Assembly (NCBI GenBank): GCA_030066775.1
Contig: JASJAY010000074.1
Location: forward strand, 1 to 61,031
Origin: Planctomycetota bacterium
GTDB lineage: Bacteria; Planctomycetota; PLA2; JAEUHO01
Length of the DNA stretch: 61,031 nt
Direction of reading: 5' to 3'
The notes below the pieces were generated by a model. That model had not been told where the DNA came from and did no database searches. It saw only the letters and a program-made list of their open reading frames with translations. Below are positions 36,125 through 43,707 of the stretch, piece by piece (within the stretch, counting starts at the first letter, position 1; every line of letters begins with the position of its first letter). The position numbers were made by a program, and so were the translations under genes.

Positions 36125-37417
36125 CTACCGATCCCGTTTGAAGAGGCCTTCCCCGCTCAGCAATCGCTGCAGCCGTTCGGCCATGAGCCGCGCGAGGAGC
36201 AGCGCGTAGTAGGGGCGCTGGCGGATCGCCTCGACGAAGCGCGCCTTCGAGATGGCCACGAGGGCTCCGGCTCTGCTTGCGGTCACCGTCGCGTTGCGCG
36301 TGCTGCGGAGCAGGAACGACATCTCGCCGATCAGGAGATCGTCGGGGCCCAGGTCCGCGATGTGCTTGCCATCGGCGATCACCTCGTAGCGGCCGCGCGT
36401 GATGAAGTAGAGCGCGTCGCCGGGCTCACCCTGGCGGAAGATCACGTCGCCCGGCTCCACGCGTCGCGCGGGCAGGCCCGCCAGCAGTGCGGGGGTGGCG
36501 CTCGCCGTGTCTTCCTGATGCGCGACCTCGAAGCAGACCTCGTTGCCCTGCTCGTTGAACGTCAGCGTCTCCGTCACGCTGGCCGTCATCAACAGCCCCC
36601 GGCCGTGGCTCTCGAAGATCGCCTCCGGGCTCGTCATGTCGCGCGCCTGACGCCAATCGAAGCCCTCACCCTCGTCGGTGATGCAGAAGCGGGATCGCTC
36701 CGGTGTGATGTCGTAGACGAGCGTCACGCGCCGGGCCGCGATCTTCGGATCCTGCGTGCGCTCTTCGATCAGCTCGAGCATGGGCCGTCCGCCTTCGAGC
36801 CAGCGTGACTTCTCGTCGAAGCCGATGCCGCAGTTGCCGTGCTCGATGGCGTTCATCAGCAGCTCGTGCATCGAGAAGCTGAGCGCATCGCGTGTGTCCT
36901 CGTCGATGCGGTTCGCGTTGTAGAGGAAGTTGCAGATCATGCTCTCGTAGCAGTGCGCGACGAGCGGGTCGTTGCCCATGACGAAGCGTCCATGCAGCTC
37001 CTGGACGAGCTCCGGTCCCATGACCCGCTGGAAGAGCAGGCGTCGGTTCTCTTCGATGATGCGGAGGATGCGCGGCAGGTCGTGCTCGATCCGCGCCTTG
37101 GGCACCAGCGCCAGGTAGTTGGGCCCGCGGGTGCGCTCGACGCAGGCCAGCTGGGCGTCGTCGTCGCAGATGCCGAGCACGCCGCCGCCGAACAGCCACG
37201 GATCGTCGTGGATGGCTTGGACGATCGGCTCGGCCCCGCACTCCGTGTCCGAGAGGTCGATGATGAAGAGATCGGGCAGCTCGGTGCGGAGGAACTCGAT
37301 CGCCTCCCCAGCGTCGGCGAGGTGCTCCACGCCGCGTGCCAGCCCATGTGTCGCCATGAGCTGATCGACACGTGCGAACAGCTCGCTGTCCGGGGTGATC
37401 ACGGGAATCGCGCCCAT
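36125..37417 (-). CDS. Regulator with receiver-like, HATPase and cyclic-nucleotide-binding domains
   Basis: A 430-residue cytoplasmic protein. Residues about 3-125 form a receiver-like domain (LFIIDLSDT, Asp54). Residues about 145-300 are an anti-sigma-type HATPase domain with the N box HELLMNAIEHGNCGI and ATP motifs ITDEGEGFDW and SHGRGLL. Residues about 318-400 are a cNMP-binding domain with DVIFRQGEPGDALYFITRG and phosphate cassette IGEMSFLLRSTRNATV (Glu365, Arg374). No histidine-kinase dimerisation domain is present. It may be a partner-switching kinase or anti-sigma controlled by phosphorylation and cAMP or cGMP. TACCCT precedes the ATG by 6 nt. It is divergent from the WD40-caspase gene. 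Confidence 0.82.
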   Translation of the reverse strand: MGAIPVITPDSELFARVDQLMATHGLARGVEHLADAGEAIEFLRTELPDLFIIDLSDTECGAEPIVQAIHDDPWLFGGGVLGICDDDAQLACVERTRGPNYLALVPKARIEHDLPRILRIIEENRRLLFQRVMGPELVQELHGRFVMGNDPLVAHCYESMICNFLYNANRIDEDTRDALSFSMHELLMNAIEHGNCGIGFDEKSRWLEGGRPMLELIEERTQDPKIAARRVTLVYDITPERSRFCITDEGEGFDWRQARDMTSPEAIFESHGRGLLMTASVTETLTFNEQGNEVCFEVAHQEDTASATPALLAGLPARRVEPGDVIFRQGEPGDALYFITRGRYEVIADGKHIADLGPDDLLIGEMSFLLRSTRNATVTASRAGALVAISKARFVEAIRQRPYYALLLARLMAERLQRLLSGEGLFKRDR

Positions 37418-37423
37418 GGACCG

Positions 37424-37429
37424 AGGGTA
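37424..37429 (-). promoter_or_regulatory. -10-like TACCCT, leaderless start at 37417
   Basis: TACCCT followed by 6 nt and ATG on the minus strand, in the 64-nt divergent region shared with the WD40-caspase gene. Confidence 0.45.
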
Positions 37430-37446
37430 CCGAAAGCTGCGGGTGC

Positions 37447-37475
37447 TTGCTGGCCGATCCCGGCCTTGCGATGCT
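37447..37475 (+). promoter_or_regulatory. Promoter-like TTGCTG-17-GATGCT
   Basis: TTGCTG (37447-37452) and GATGCT (37470-37475), 17 nt apart, followed by 6 nt and the ATG of the WD40-caspase gene. GATGCT at the same 6-nt distance also precedes hypA. Confidence 0.45.
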
Positions 37476-37481
37476 CGGGTC

Positions 37482-40400
37482 ATGCGCGTTGTCTCACGTT
37501 GGATCCTCGTGCCGGTCGTGTTGGCCGCCCTGGTGGGCTCGGCGACTGCCCAGGACCCCGCCAAGCCGAAGCTGCACGTCCAGCGCGGCCATGCGGCTGA
37601 CATCACCGCCGTGGCAATTTCGCGCAACGGTACGCACCTCCTCACCGGCGGAATGGACCGGACGCTGCGGATCTGGGAGACGGATACGGGGCGCGAAGTG
37701 CGCGTCATGCGCATCGGACCGAACCCGGGCAGGGTGCTGGCGGCGCGGTTCGGGCCGGACGACAAGCATGTGCTGGCCGGGTGCTTCGACGGCATCGTGC
37801 GCGTGTTCGAGACGGCGACGGGCACGGAGGACCGAGCGCGCGCGCTCCAGGGGCACGAGGGCGCCGTCGCAAGCCTCGTGCTGACGTCCGACGGCCGCCG
37901 GGTCGTCACCGCCTCGTATGACGGGACTGCGCGCATCTTCGAAACGGTCTCGGGCAAGCTCCTCGCGACGCTCGCGCCCGCAAGCGGCGCGGCGCGGCCG
38001 CGCCTCCTGGCCGTCGACGTGCGTGCGGATGGAGCCGTTGTCGCGACGGGCGCCTGGGACGGGGCCGTCACGTTGTGGAACGTCGCCACGGGACAAGCCG
38101 CGTTCTCCCTGCGTCGCCCGAGCGGCAAGGCGGCGGTCTCGGCCCTGGTCTACGAGCGCGACCAGCGCCACGTACTCGCGGCGTACAACGATGGCGCGAT
38201 CCTGCGCTGGAACACGGAGACGCGCCAGGTCGTGCAGCGGTACGCCGGGCACACGGGTAACGTCGGGGCGCTCGCGCTGCGGATCGACGGACGGTACGTC
38301 CTCTCCGGATCCGCCGACGGAACGGCCCGGCTGTTCGAGGTCGCTACGGGCACGCAGATCGGCAAGCCGAAGGCGCACGACGGCGGCGTGAGCGCCGTTG
38401 CCTTCGCGCGCAACGGCATCGTGGCCGCGACCGCCGCCGGGCGGGTGGGGCAGCTCTGGAACATGCAGACCGCACGCGTGGCCCAGCGCTTCGCCGCCAC
38501 GGCCGAGCAAGTCCTCGACATCGAGCTGTCGCGTGACGGTCGCTTCCTCGCGGTGGGGACCACGGGCGGCGAGGTCCACCTCTGGAGCCTCGTGCAGGGG
38601 CGCGTGGTGCGGCGCTTCAAAGGGCACACGAGCGACGTCGGCTCGCTCGCCTTCTCGAGCGACGGGAAGCAGCTGCTGACTGCATCCGAGGACACGACGG
38701 TCAGGTTGTGGGAGACGGGAGCCCGCAAGGCACCACTCGAGGTGACGCGGCACACGGGCGGGACGCACGCCGTGGCCGTCTCGGGCGACGGCGCATCCTT
38801 CGCGTCCGGAGGGTGCGACAACGAGGTGCGCGTCTGGTCGAGCGCCAGTCCGGACCGTCCCATCGCACGACTCGTGGGACATACGCAGAACGTCGAAGCC
38901 GTGGCGCTCTCCCCGGATGGCAAGCAGGTCCTCACCGGTTCCATCGACACGACGGTCCGGCTCTGGTCCGTGGAGACGCAGAAGGAGCTCTGGCGGTACG
39001 ACGGCTTCGGCAACCACGTCACGTCCGTTGCGTTCTCACCGACGGATCCCTCCCGCGTCGCCGCCGCGACCCAGGGGGGCGAGGCACGCATCCTCGATCG
39101 CCTCTCGGGCAAGCCGGTTCAGGACGTCGAGGGCCGGGAGAGCCCCGTCTGGTCGCTTGCGTTCTCGCCCGACGGCAAGCACCTGCTGACGGGAACCCAG
39201 GATGGCGAAGCGCGTCTGTGGGCCGTCGGGAGCACCGGCCTGGATCCCGTCCGCGTGTATCGCGGGCACAGCCGACGGGTGAAGTCCGTCGCGTTCTCGC
39301 CCGACGGCCGGTTCGCATTCACCGGGTCCTACGACCAGACGATCCGCGTGTACGACGTATCCAATCCCGACGCGGTGGCGATGTTCATGGCCTACGCGCA
39401 CAGCGGCTTCGTCGTCGTGGATCCTCAGGAACGCTTCGACGCCAGTGACGCCGGCGCGGCGTCCGGCATGCACTGGGTGGTGCCGAGTGACGCCGTCCCG
39501 GGGCTGGAGTCCGTGGCCCTCGACCAGATCAAGGTGCGCTACTACGAGCCGGGCCTGCTGCCCAAGGTGCTCGGCTTCAATCCGCAGCCGCGTCGCGCCG
39601 TCGACGCGCTCGCGCCGGGAGAGCTGGCGCCGCGCGTGAGCCTCAAGGACGAGGACGGACGGCTCGAGGTGCGCTTGGCCAACCGCGGGGCAGGCATCGG
39701 CAAGGTCGTCGTGCAGATCAACGGCAAGGAGGTGATCGCCGACGCCCGGCCTCGCGGCAGCAATCCCGATGCAAAGGAGCTGACGATCCCCATCGACCTC
39801 CGGAAGGATGCGCGCTTCGCGCCGGGGGAAGACAACGACATCCGCGTCTTCGCGTACGACAAGAGCGACGACATCCGCAGCCGGGGCGGGCGGGCGCGTC
39901 GTCGCGCCGCGGGCACGAAGGCTGATCCCTCCCTCTGGGCCGTCGTCGCCGGGGTCTCCGACTACACGGGTGAGGATGCGGACCTGCTCTTCGCCGCGAA
40001 GGATGCGCGCGACATCCACAAGGCGTTGAGCGTGGCGGGGGCGGCGCGGTTCACCGAGGCGCGTACACACGTGACGCTCGTCGAGAACCCCTCGCGCGCC
40101 GCGCTGCTCGAGGCGCTGCGCGCGGCGCGTCAGGCCAAGCCCGCCGACACGTTCGTGCTCTACCTCGCCGGACATGGCGCGACCTACAAGGACGACTTCC
40201 ACTTCCTCACGTCGGAGGCCGATGCGTCCGAGGTCGCGGACGACGCCATGCGCGATCGCGCCACGGTGTCGAGCGCGGATCTCACCGACGAGATCAACGC
40301 GATCCCCGCCCGTCGTCTCGTGCTCATCCTCGACACGTGTGCTTCCGGTCGTTTCATCGAGGACCTGATCGGGCAGCGTGGCGTGCCGTCGGACCAACGG

Positions 40401-41060
40401 CGACCGCTCGATCGGCTCAAGGACCGCACCGGCATGCACGTGATCGCCGGGTGCGCCGCGGACCGGCTGAGCTTCGAGAACCCGCGCTACGGGCAGGGCC
40501 TCTTGACCTACAGCCTGCTGCTCGGCATGAAGGGCGAGCGCCTGGGGGAGGACGGCTTCGTGGACGTCGCCCGACTCTTCGGATTCGCTGAAGGCCGCGT
40601 CCCGGCGTTGGCGGAGGAGATCGGGCGCGAGCAGGTGCCCGTGGTCGCGCGTCCCCTCGGCGGCATCAGCTTCGAGGTCGGCCAGGTGAAGGGCGACGTC
40701 AAGGCGCAGATCCCCCTGCGCATGCCCAAGCCGTATATCACCCGCTCCGTCTTCATCGATCCGGAGCAGACGGGCGACGTCCAGGGCCTCGCGGAGAAGG
40801 TGGACCAGGCGTTGCGCGAAGCGTCGACGCCGGACAAGAACGCGGCCTTCGTGTTCTGGAACGTGGATCCGATGGATGACGCATGCCGCATCCAAGGGAC
40901 GTATCGCCTCGTCGACGGCGGCATCGAGGCCACGTTCAAGCTCTGGCGTGGACGCGACAAGCCGATATCGGAGAAGTTCGTCGTCACGGCATCGCTCGAG
41001 CGACTGCCCGGCGAGATCCTGAAGCGCGCGCTCGAGCATCTGCCTGCCGCCGAGCGTTGA
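37482..41060 (+). CDS. WD40-caspase protein (bacterial metacaspase/orthocaspase-like)
   Basis: A 1192-residue exported protein. A signal peptide (VPVVLAALVGSATAQ) precedes 14 WD40 repeats (about residues 22-630, for example VAISRNGTHLLTGGMDRTLRIWE), enough for two seven-bladed propellers. A beta linker leads to a C14 caspase domain (about 815-1010) with His898 in LAGHGATYKDD and Cys953 in LILDTCASGRF, so the dyad is intact. The last ~160 residues form another domain. Caspase homologues cleave after Arg/Lys or Asp; here WD40 repeats would choose targets, outside the cytoplasm if the signal peptide is real. It is just upstream of hypA but has its own end. Confidence 0.9.
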   Translation: MRVVSRWILVPVVLAALVGSATAQDPAKPKLHVQRGHAADITAVAISRNGTHLLTGGMDRTLRIWETDTGREVRVMRIGPNPGRVLAARFGPDDKHVLAGCFDGIVRVFETATGTEDRARALQGHEGAVASLVLTSDGRRVVTASYDGTARIFETVSGKLLATLAPASGAARPRLLAVDVRADGAVVATGAWDGAVTLWNVATGQAAFSLRRPSGKAAVSALVYERDQRHVLAAYNDGAILRWNTETRQVVQRYAGHTGNVGALALRIDGRYVLSGSADGTARLFEVATGTQIGKPKAHDGGVSAVAFARNGIVAATAAGRVGQLWNMQTARVAQRFAATAEQVLDIELSRDGRFLAVGTTGGEVHLWSLVQGRVVRRFKGHTSDVGSLAFSSDGKQLLTASEDTTVRLWETGARKAPLEVTRHTGGTHAVAVSGDGASFASGGCDNEVRVWSSASPDRPIARLVGHTQNVEAVALSPDGKQVLTGSIDTTVRLWSVETQKELWRYDGFGNHVTSVAFSPTDPSRVAAATQGGEARILDRLSGKPVQDVEGRESPVWSLAFSPDGKHLLTGTQDGEARLWAVGSTGLDPVRVYRGHSRRVKSVAFSPDGRFAFTGSYDQTIRVYDVSNPDAVAMFMAYAHSGFVVVDPQERFDASDAGAASGMHWVVPSDAVPGLESVALDQIKVRYYEPGLLPKVLGFNPQPRRAVDALAPGELAPRVSLKDEDGRLEVRLANRGAGIGKVVVQINGKEVIADARPRGSNPDAKELTIPIDLRKDARFAPGEDNDIRVFAYDKSDDIRSRGGRARRRAAGTKADPSLWAVVAGVSDYTGEDADLLFAAKDARDIHKALSVAGAARFTEARTHVTLVENPSRAALLEALRAARQAKPADTFVLYLAGHGATYKDDFHFLTSEADASEVADDAMRDRATVSSADLTDEINAIPARRLVLILDTCASGRFIEDLIGQRGVPSDQRRPLDRLKDRTGMHVIAGCAADRLSFENPRYGQGLLTYSLLLGMKGERLGEDGFVDVARLFGFAEGRVPALAEEIGREQVPVVARPLGGISFEVGQVKGDVKAQIPLRMPKPYITRSVFIDPEQTGDVQGLAEKVDQALREASTPDKNAAFVFWNVDPMDDACRIQGTYRLVDGGIEATFKLWRGRDKPISEKFVVTASLERLPGEILKRALEHLPAAER

Positions 41061-41127
41061 CGCCGCGACGGCTCGGGATCGTGCGCCGCGAGGCCGCGAA
41101 AAACCGGGCTGCGTGGCGGGTCCGTGG

Positions 41128-41133
41128 GATGCT
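41128..41133 (+). promoter_or_regulatory. -10-like GATGCT before hypA
   Basis: GATGCT followed by 6 nt and the hypA ATG, the same as before the WD40-caspase gene. No clear -35. Confidence 0.35.
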
Positions 41134-41139
41134 CCGCGC

Positions 41140-41562
41140 ATGCACGAGTACGCCCTCGCCGAAGCCGTCCTGCGCGCCGCCGCACGCGTGGCGAGGGAGC
41201 AGGACCTGGCGCGCGTCACCCGCCTCGAGGTGGCGGTGGGGGAGCTGCAGCAGATCAGCCAGGAGCTCTTCGAGCGCGCGCTGACCGAGGTCGAGACGGC
41301 ATCCGATCCGCGCCTCGAGGGCCTCGAGCCCACCGTGACGATCGTGTCGGCAGCGCTCCAGTGCCGCGCATGCGGGGCGACGTTCGCGATGGGCGAGGCG
41401 GCGGGCGAGCAGGGCGCCGACGAGATGGAGGCAATCCACTTCGTGCCCGAGCTCGCGCACTCGTTCCTCGCCTGCCCGCAGTGCGGGAGTCCCGACTTCG
41501 AGATCGAGGGCGGACGCGGCGTGACCATCGCCGCGATGGAAGGGGTCACCGATGACGCTTGA
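41140..41562 (+). CDS. hypA: [NiFe]-hydrogenase nickel-insertion protein HypA, archaeal type
   Basis: A 140-residue nickel chaperone. His2 of the conserved MHE N terminus is the nickel site; zinc cysteines are CRAC (75, 78) and CPQC (112, 115). The 33-residue stretch between the two pairs, with IHFVPELAHSFLACPQCGS, matches the long form known from Thermococcales rather than the short E. coli form. It supplies nickel to the large subunit encoded downstream. The ATG is fixed by the nickel-binding His. It overlaps the following ATPase gene by 11 nt. A GATGCT box is 6 nt upstream. Confidence 0.93.
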   Translation: MHEYALAEAVLRAAARVAREQDLARVTRLEVAVGELQQISQELFERALTEVETASDPRLEGLEPTVTIVSAALQCRACGATFAMGEAAGEQGADEMEAIHFVPELAHSFLACPQCGSPDFEIEGGRGVTIAAMEGVTDDA

Positions 41563-42283
41563 CCCGCGCGCAGACGGCGCCGCCGCGCGGCTCGCCGACG
41601 TCAAGCGCGTCATCGCCGTGACGGGGGGCAAGGGCGGCATCGGGAAGAGCAGCGTGGCTTCGGTGCTCGCGCTCGAGGCCGCGGGCATCGGACACCGCGT
41701 CGGGCTGCTCGACCTCGATCTCACGAGCCCGTCCACGCACGTCCTGCTCGGATATCCCACGGCGTTCCCTGAAGAGCCGTTCGGGGTCGAGCCGTGCGAT
41801 CACGCGGGCGTGCGCTGCATGTCGATCGCCCACTTCGCCGGCGCGCACGCCGCCCCCCTGCGTGGTGCATCGGTCAGCAGCGCGTTGCTCGAGATCCTGG
41901 CGATCACGAATTGGGGTCCGCTCGATGTGCTGGTCGTCGACATGCCGCCCGGTCTCGGCGATGCGGCACTCGACGTCCTGAAGCTGATCGAGCGGGCCGA
42001 GCACCTCGTCGTGACGACGTCTTCGCGTGTCGTGCTCGACAGCGTGAACCGCATGCTGCAGCTCCTCATGCGCGTGCGCGCGCGCGTGCTCGGCGTGATC
42101 GAGAACATGCAGCGTGCCCCGTCGTCGGCGGCTTCGGAGCTGGCCGGCCGTCACGGCGTGCGCTGTCTCGGCGCCCTGCCCTATGACGCATCCTTCGAGG
42201 ACGCCGCCGGCGATCCAGAACGGATTTCAGGGACGTCATTCGCATCGTCTTTACGTGCGTTGCTCCCTGCGCTGAATCTCTGA
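41552..42283 (+). CDS. MinD/Mrp-family P-loop ATPase, probable HypA partner
   Basis: A 243-residue ATPase with the deviant Walker A GGKGGIGKSSVA (from residue 25) and VVDMPPGLGD, as in Mrp/MinD proteins. It overlaps hypA by 11 nt. In Thermococcus kodakarensis a MinD/Mrp-type ATPase takes the place of the SIMIBI GTPase HypB and forms a complex with HypA; this gene fits that role by family and position. A general Fe-S carrier (Mrp/ApbC) is the alternative, but the tight pairing with hypA argues for nickel insertion. No CxxC pair near its C terminus is seen, which also speaks against a plain Mrp carrier. Confidence 0.8.
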   Translation: MTLDPRADGAAARLADVKRVIAVTGGKGGIGKSSVASVLALEAAGIGHRVGLLDLDLTSPSTHVLLGYPTAFPEEPFGVEPCDHAGVRCMSIAHFAGAHAAPLRGASVSSALLEILAITNWGPLDVLVVDMPPGLGDAALDVLKLIERAEHLVVTTSSRVVLDSVNRMLQLLMRVRARVLGVIENMQRAPSSAASELAGRHGVRCLGALPYDASFEDAAGDPERISGTSFASSLRALLPALNL

Positions 42284-42292
42284 ATTCGGCCT

Positions 42293-42320
42293 CGGATCCG
42301 TGTGTGGGAGCCCGGATCTG
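42293..42320 (+). terminator. Hairpin after the hypA-ATPase pair
   Basis: CGGATCCG (42293-42300) pairs with CGGATCTG (42313-42320) including one G-U pair, 10 nt after the ATPase stop and just before a TATAAT promoter. It may separate the maturation pair from the main operon. Confidence 0.45.
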
Positions 42321-42341
42321 AAATGCTGCGAATGCCCCGCG

Positions 42342-42350
42342 TGGTATAAT
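42342..42350 (+). promoter_or_regulatory. Extended -10 promoter TGGTATAAT
   Basis: A consensus TATAAT (42345-42350) with the extended TGn element, striking in this GC-rich DNA. No good -35 lies 16-18 nt upstream. Transcription would begin near 42357, about 285 nt before the hydrogenase operon. Confidence 0.6.
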
Positions 42351-42356
42351 GCGCGC

Positions 42357-42641
42357 CTTAGCGGGTAAGGATCTCATGCGTTCCAGTCGGCAGTCTTCTG
42401 CTCGGCCAGTTCGTCCCTCCCCACGCTCGCGCGCGGGCAACGGAAACCGACGTGCATACCGCGCACGCCACACGCGCAGCGTCACCGGCCTCGTGAAGGT
42501 GGGGCACGCCTGCCTCACCGCAAGCCACGTCTTCGCGCATTCGCACGAGCCGCCATGATCGCGCGCTCCCGCGCCGCCTGACGCCCTACGGCGGCGGGCG
42601 TTCTCTCAGCGTCGATCTCGCCTTCATCCGGAGAGCCGGCT
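42357..42641 (+). other. Long 5' leader of the hydrogenase operon with hairpins
   Basis: No convincing gene lies here. Inverted repeats: CGTGC/GCACG (42451-42467); a 9-bp stem with one G-U pair and a 4-nt loop (42498-42519), nested in CGTG/CACG (42492-42529); and CGCCGCC/GGCGGCG (42572-42596), followed by TTCTCTC. A regulatory leader or attenuator is plausible; I do not recognise a known riboswitch. GGAGAG precedes the GTG start at 42642. Confidence 0.4.
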
Positions 42642-43706
42642 GTGAAGTACATGCGCACTGCGTCGTTCGCGAAGCTCGTCGAGGCCCTGGGGCGTGACTA
42701 CGACATCTACGCCCCGGTCCAGGAGGAGGAGCGCTTGCTGCTCCAACGACTCGTGCCCGGGGAGAACGGGGGGGGCGCGTCCGTTGCGTGGAACCCCGCG
42801 CGGCTCGGGGAGTCGCTCAAGCCCATCTGGTTCCAGACGAGCAGGGTGGTCTCGCGCTGGACCGCCGAAGGCCCGGAGGCCGGGCCGACGCCGCGGCCGC
42901 GCGCGATCATCGGCGCGAAGGGCTGTGACCTCGCGGCGCTCGGCATCATCGACAAGGTCTTCCGCGACCACACGTTCCAGGAGCCCGGCTGGTGCGCGGC
43001 CCGCGAGCAGAACCTGGTGATCTCAGGCGACTGCACGACCTGCCTCGACAGCTGCTTCTGCACGATGGTGGGGCACGCGCCGCATCCCGAGGCGCACTTC
43101 GACCTCAACCTCAGCCCGCTCGAGGGCGGTTTCGGCGTCGAGGTCGGCTCGCCCAAGGGCGAGGCGCTCGTCGCGGACCACGCCGACCTGTTCGAGGAGG
43201 CCGGCGGTGAGCAGGTGGCCGCGCGGGACGCGGCCCGGGCCGAGATGACCGAGCGGGTCGAGGCCCAGAACGAGCCTCACGCGGTGCGTGATCCCTTCGC
43301 GCAGTCGATCGAGAAGCACAAGAGCAACCGCCTGTGGGAGGCGCTGGCGGCGACCTGTGTGCAGTGCAACGCCTGCAACATGGTCTGCCCGACGTGCCAC
43401 TGCTTCTTCCTCGTCGACGTGGCCGGCGAGGAGGGGTCCTCGCGCCTCAGCTGCTGGGACTCCTGCTTCGAGGGCGGCTATGCGCGGATGGCGGGCGGCG
43501 GGACCCCGCGCCTGCAGCTCGTCGAGCGCTTCAAGAACCACTACCACCACAAGTTCGTGTCGTTCCCCAAGAACTGGGGCGTCACGGCCTGCTCGGGCTG
43601 CGGGCGCTGCATCGACGCGTGCATGGGGCGCATCGACAAGCGCGCCTGCCTGCACCGTCTCGAGACCGAGTGGCTGCCGAGCGACACGCTCCAGGGAGTG
43701 CAGTGA
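42642..43706 (+). CDS. Sulfhydrogenase beta-subunit-like Fe-S protein (HydB/AsrA family)
   Basis: A 354-residue protein of the family that includes the beta subunit of archaeal sulfhydrogenase and subunit A of anaerobic sulfite reductase. Two ferredoxin-like [4Fe-4S] motifs are seen, CVQCNACNMVC (239-249) and CSGCGRCIDAC (317-327), plus CTTCLDSCFC (131-140), which may hold a further cluster. It would carry electrons between the flavin subunit encoded next and the complex. The GTG start has GGAGAG upstream; an ATG 9 nt later is possible. First gene of the operon, 1 nt before the flavoprotein gene. Confidence 0.85.
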   Translation: MKYMRTASFAKLVEALGRDYDIYAPVQEEERLLLQRLVPGENGGGASVAWNPARLGESLKPIWFQTSRVVSRWTAEGPEAGPTPRPRAIIGAKGCDLAALGIIDKVFRDHTFQEPGWCAAREQNLVISGDCTTCLDSCFCTMVGHAPHPEAHFDLNLSPLEGGFGVEVGSPKGEALVADHADLFEEAGGEQVAARDAARAEMTERVEAQNEPHAVRDPFAQSIEKHKSNRLWEALAATCVQCNACNMVCPTCHCFFLVDVAGEEGSSRLSCWDSCFEGGYARMAGGGTPRLQLVERFKNHYHHKFVSFPKNWGVTACSGCGRCIDACMGRIDKRACLHRLETEWLPSDTLQGVQ

Positions 43707-43707
43707 C

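Noticed and set aside
42349..42558. 69-codon frame in the hydrogenase leader
   Set aside because: It begins inside the -10 hexamer, is Arg/Ser-rich and has no ribosome site; likely chance.
42357..42641. Cobalamin, NiCo or Moco riboswitch in the hydrogenase leader
   Set aside because: Stems are present but I could not find the conserved core of any of these classes, so only a generic structured leader is claimed.
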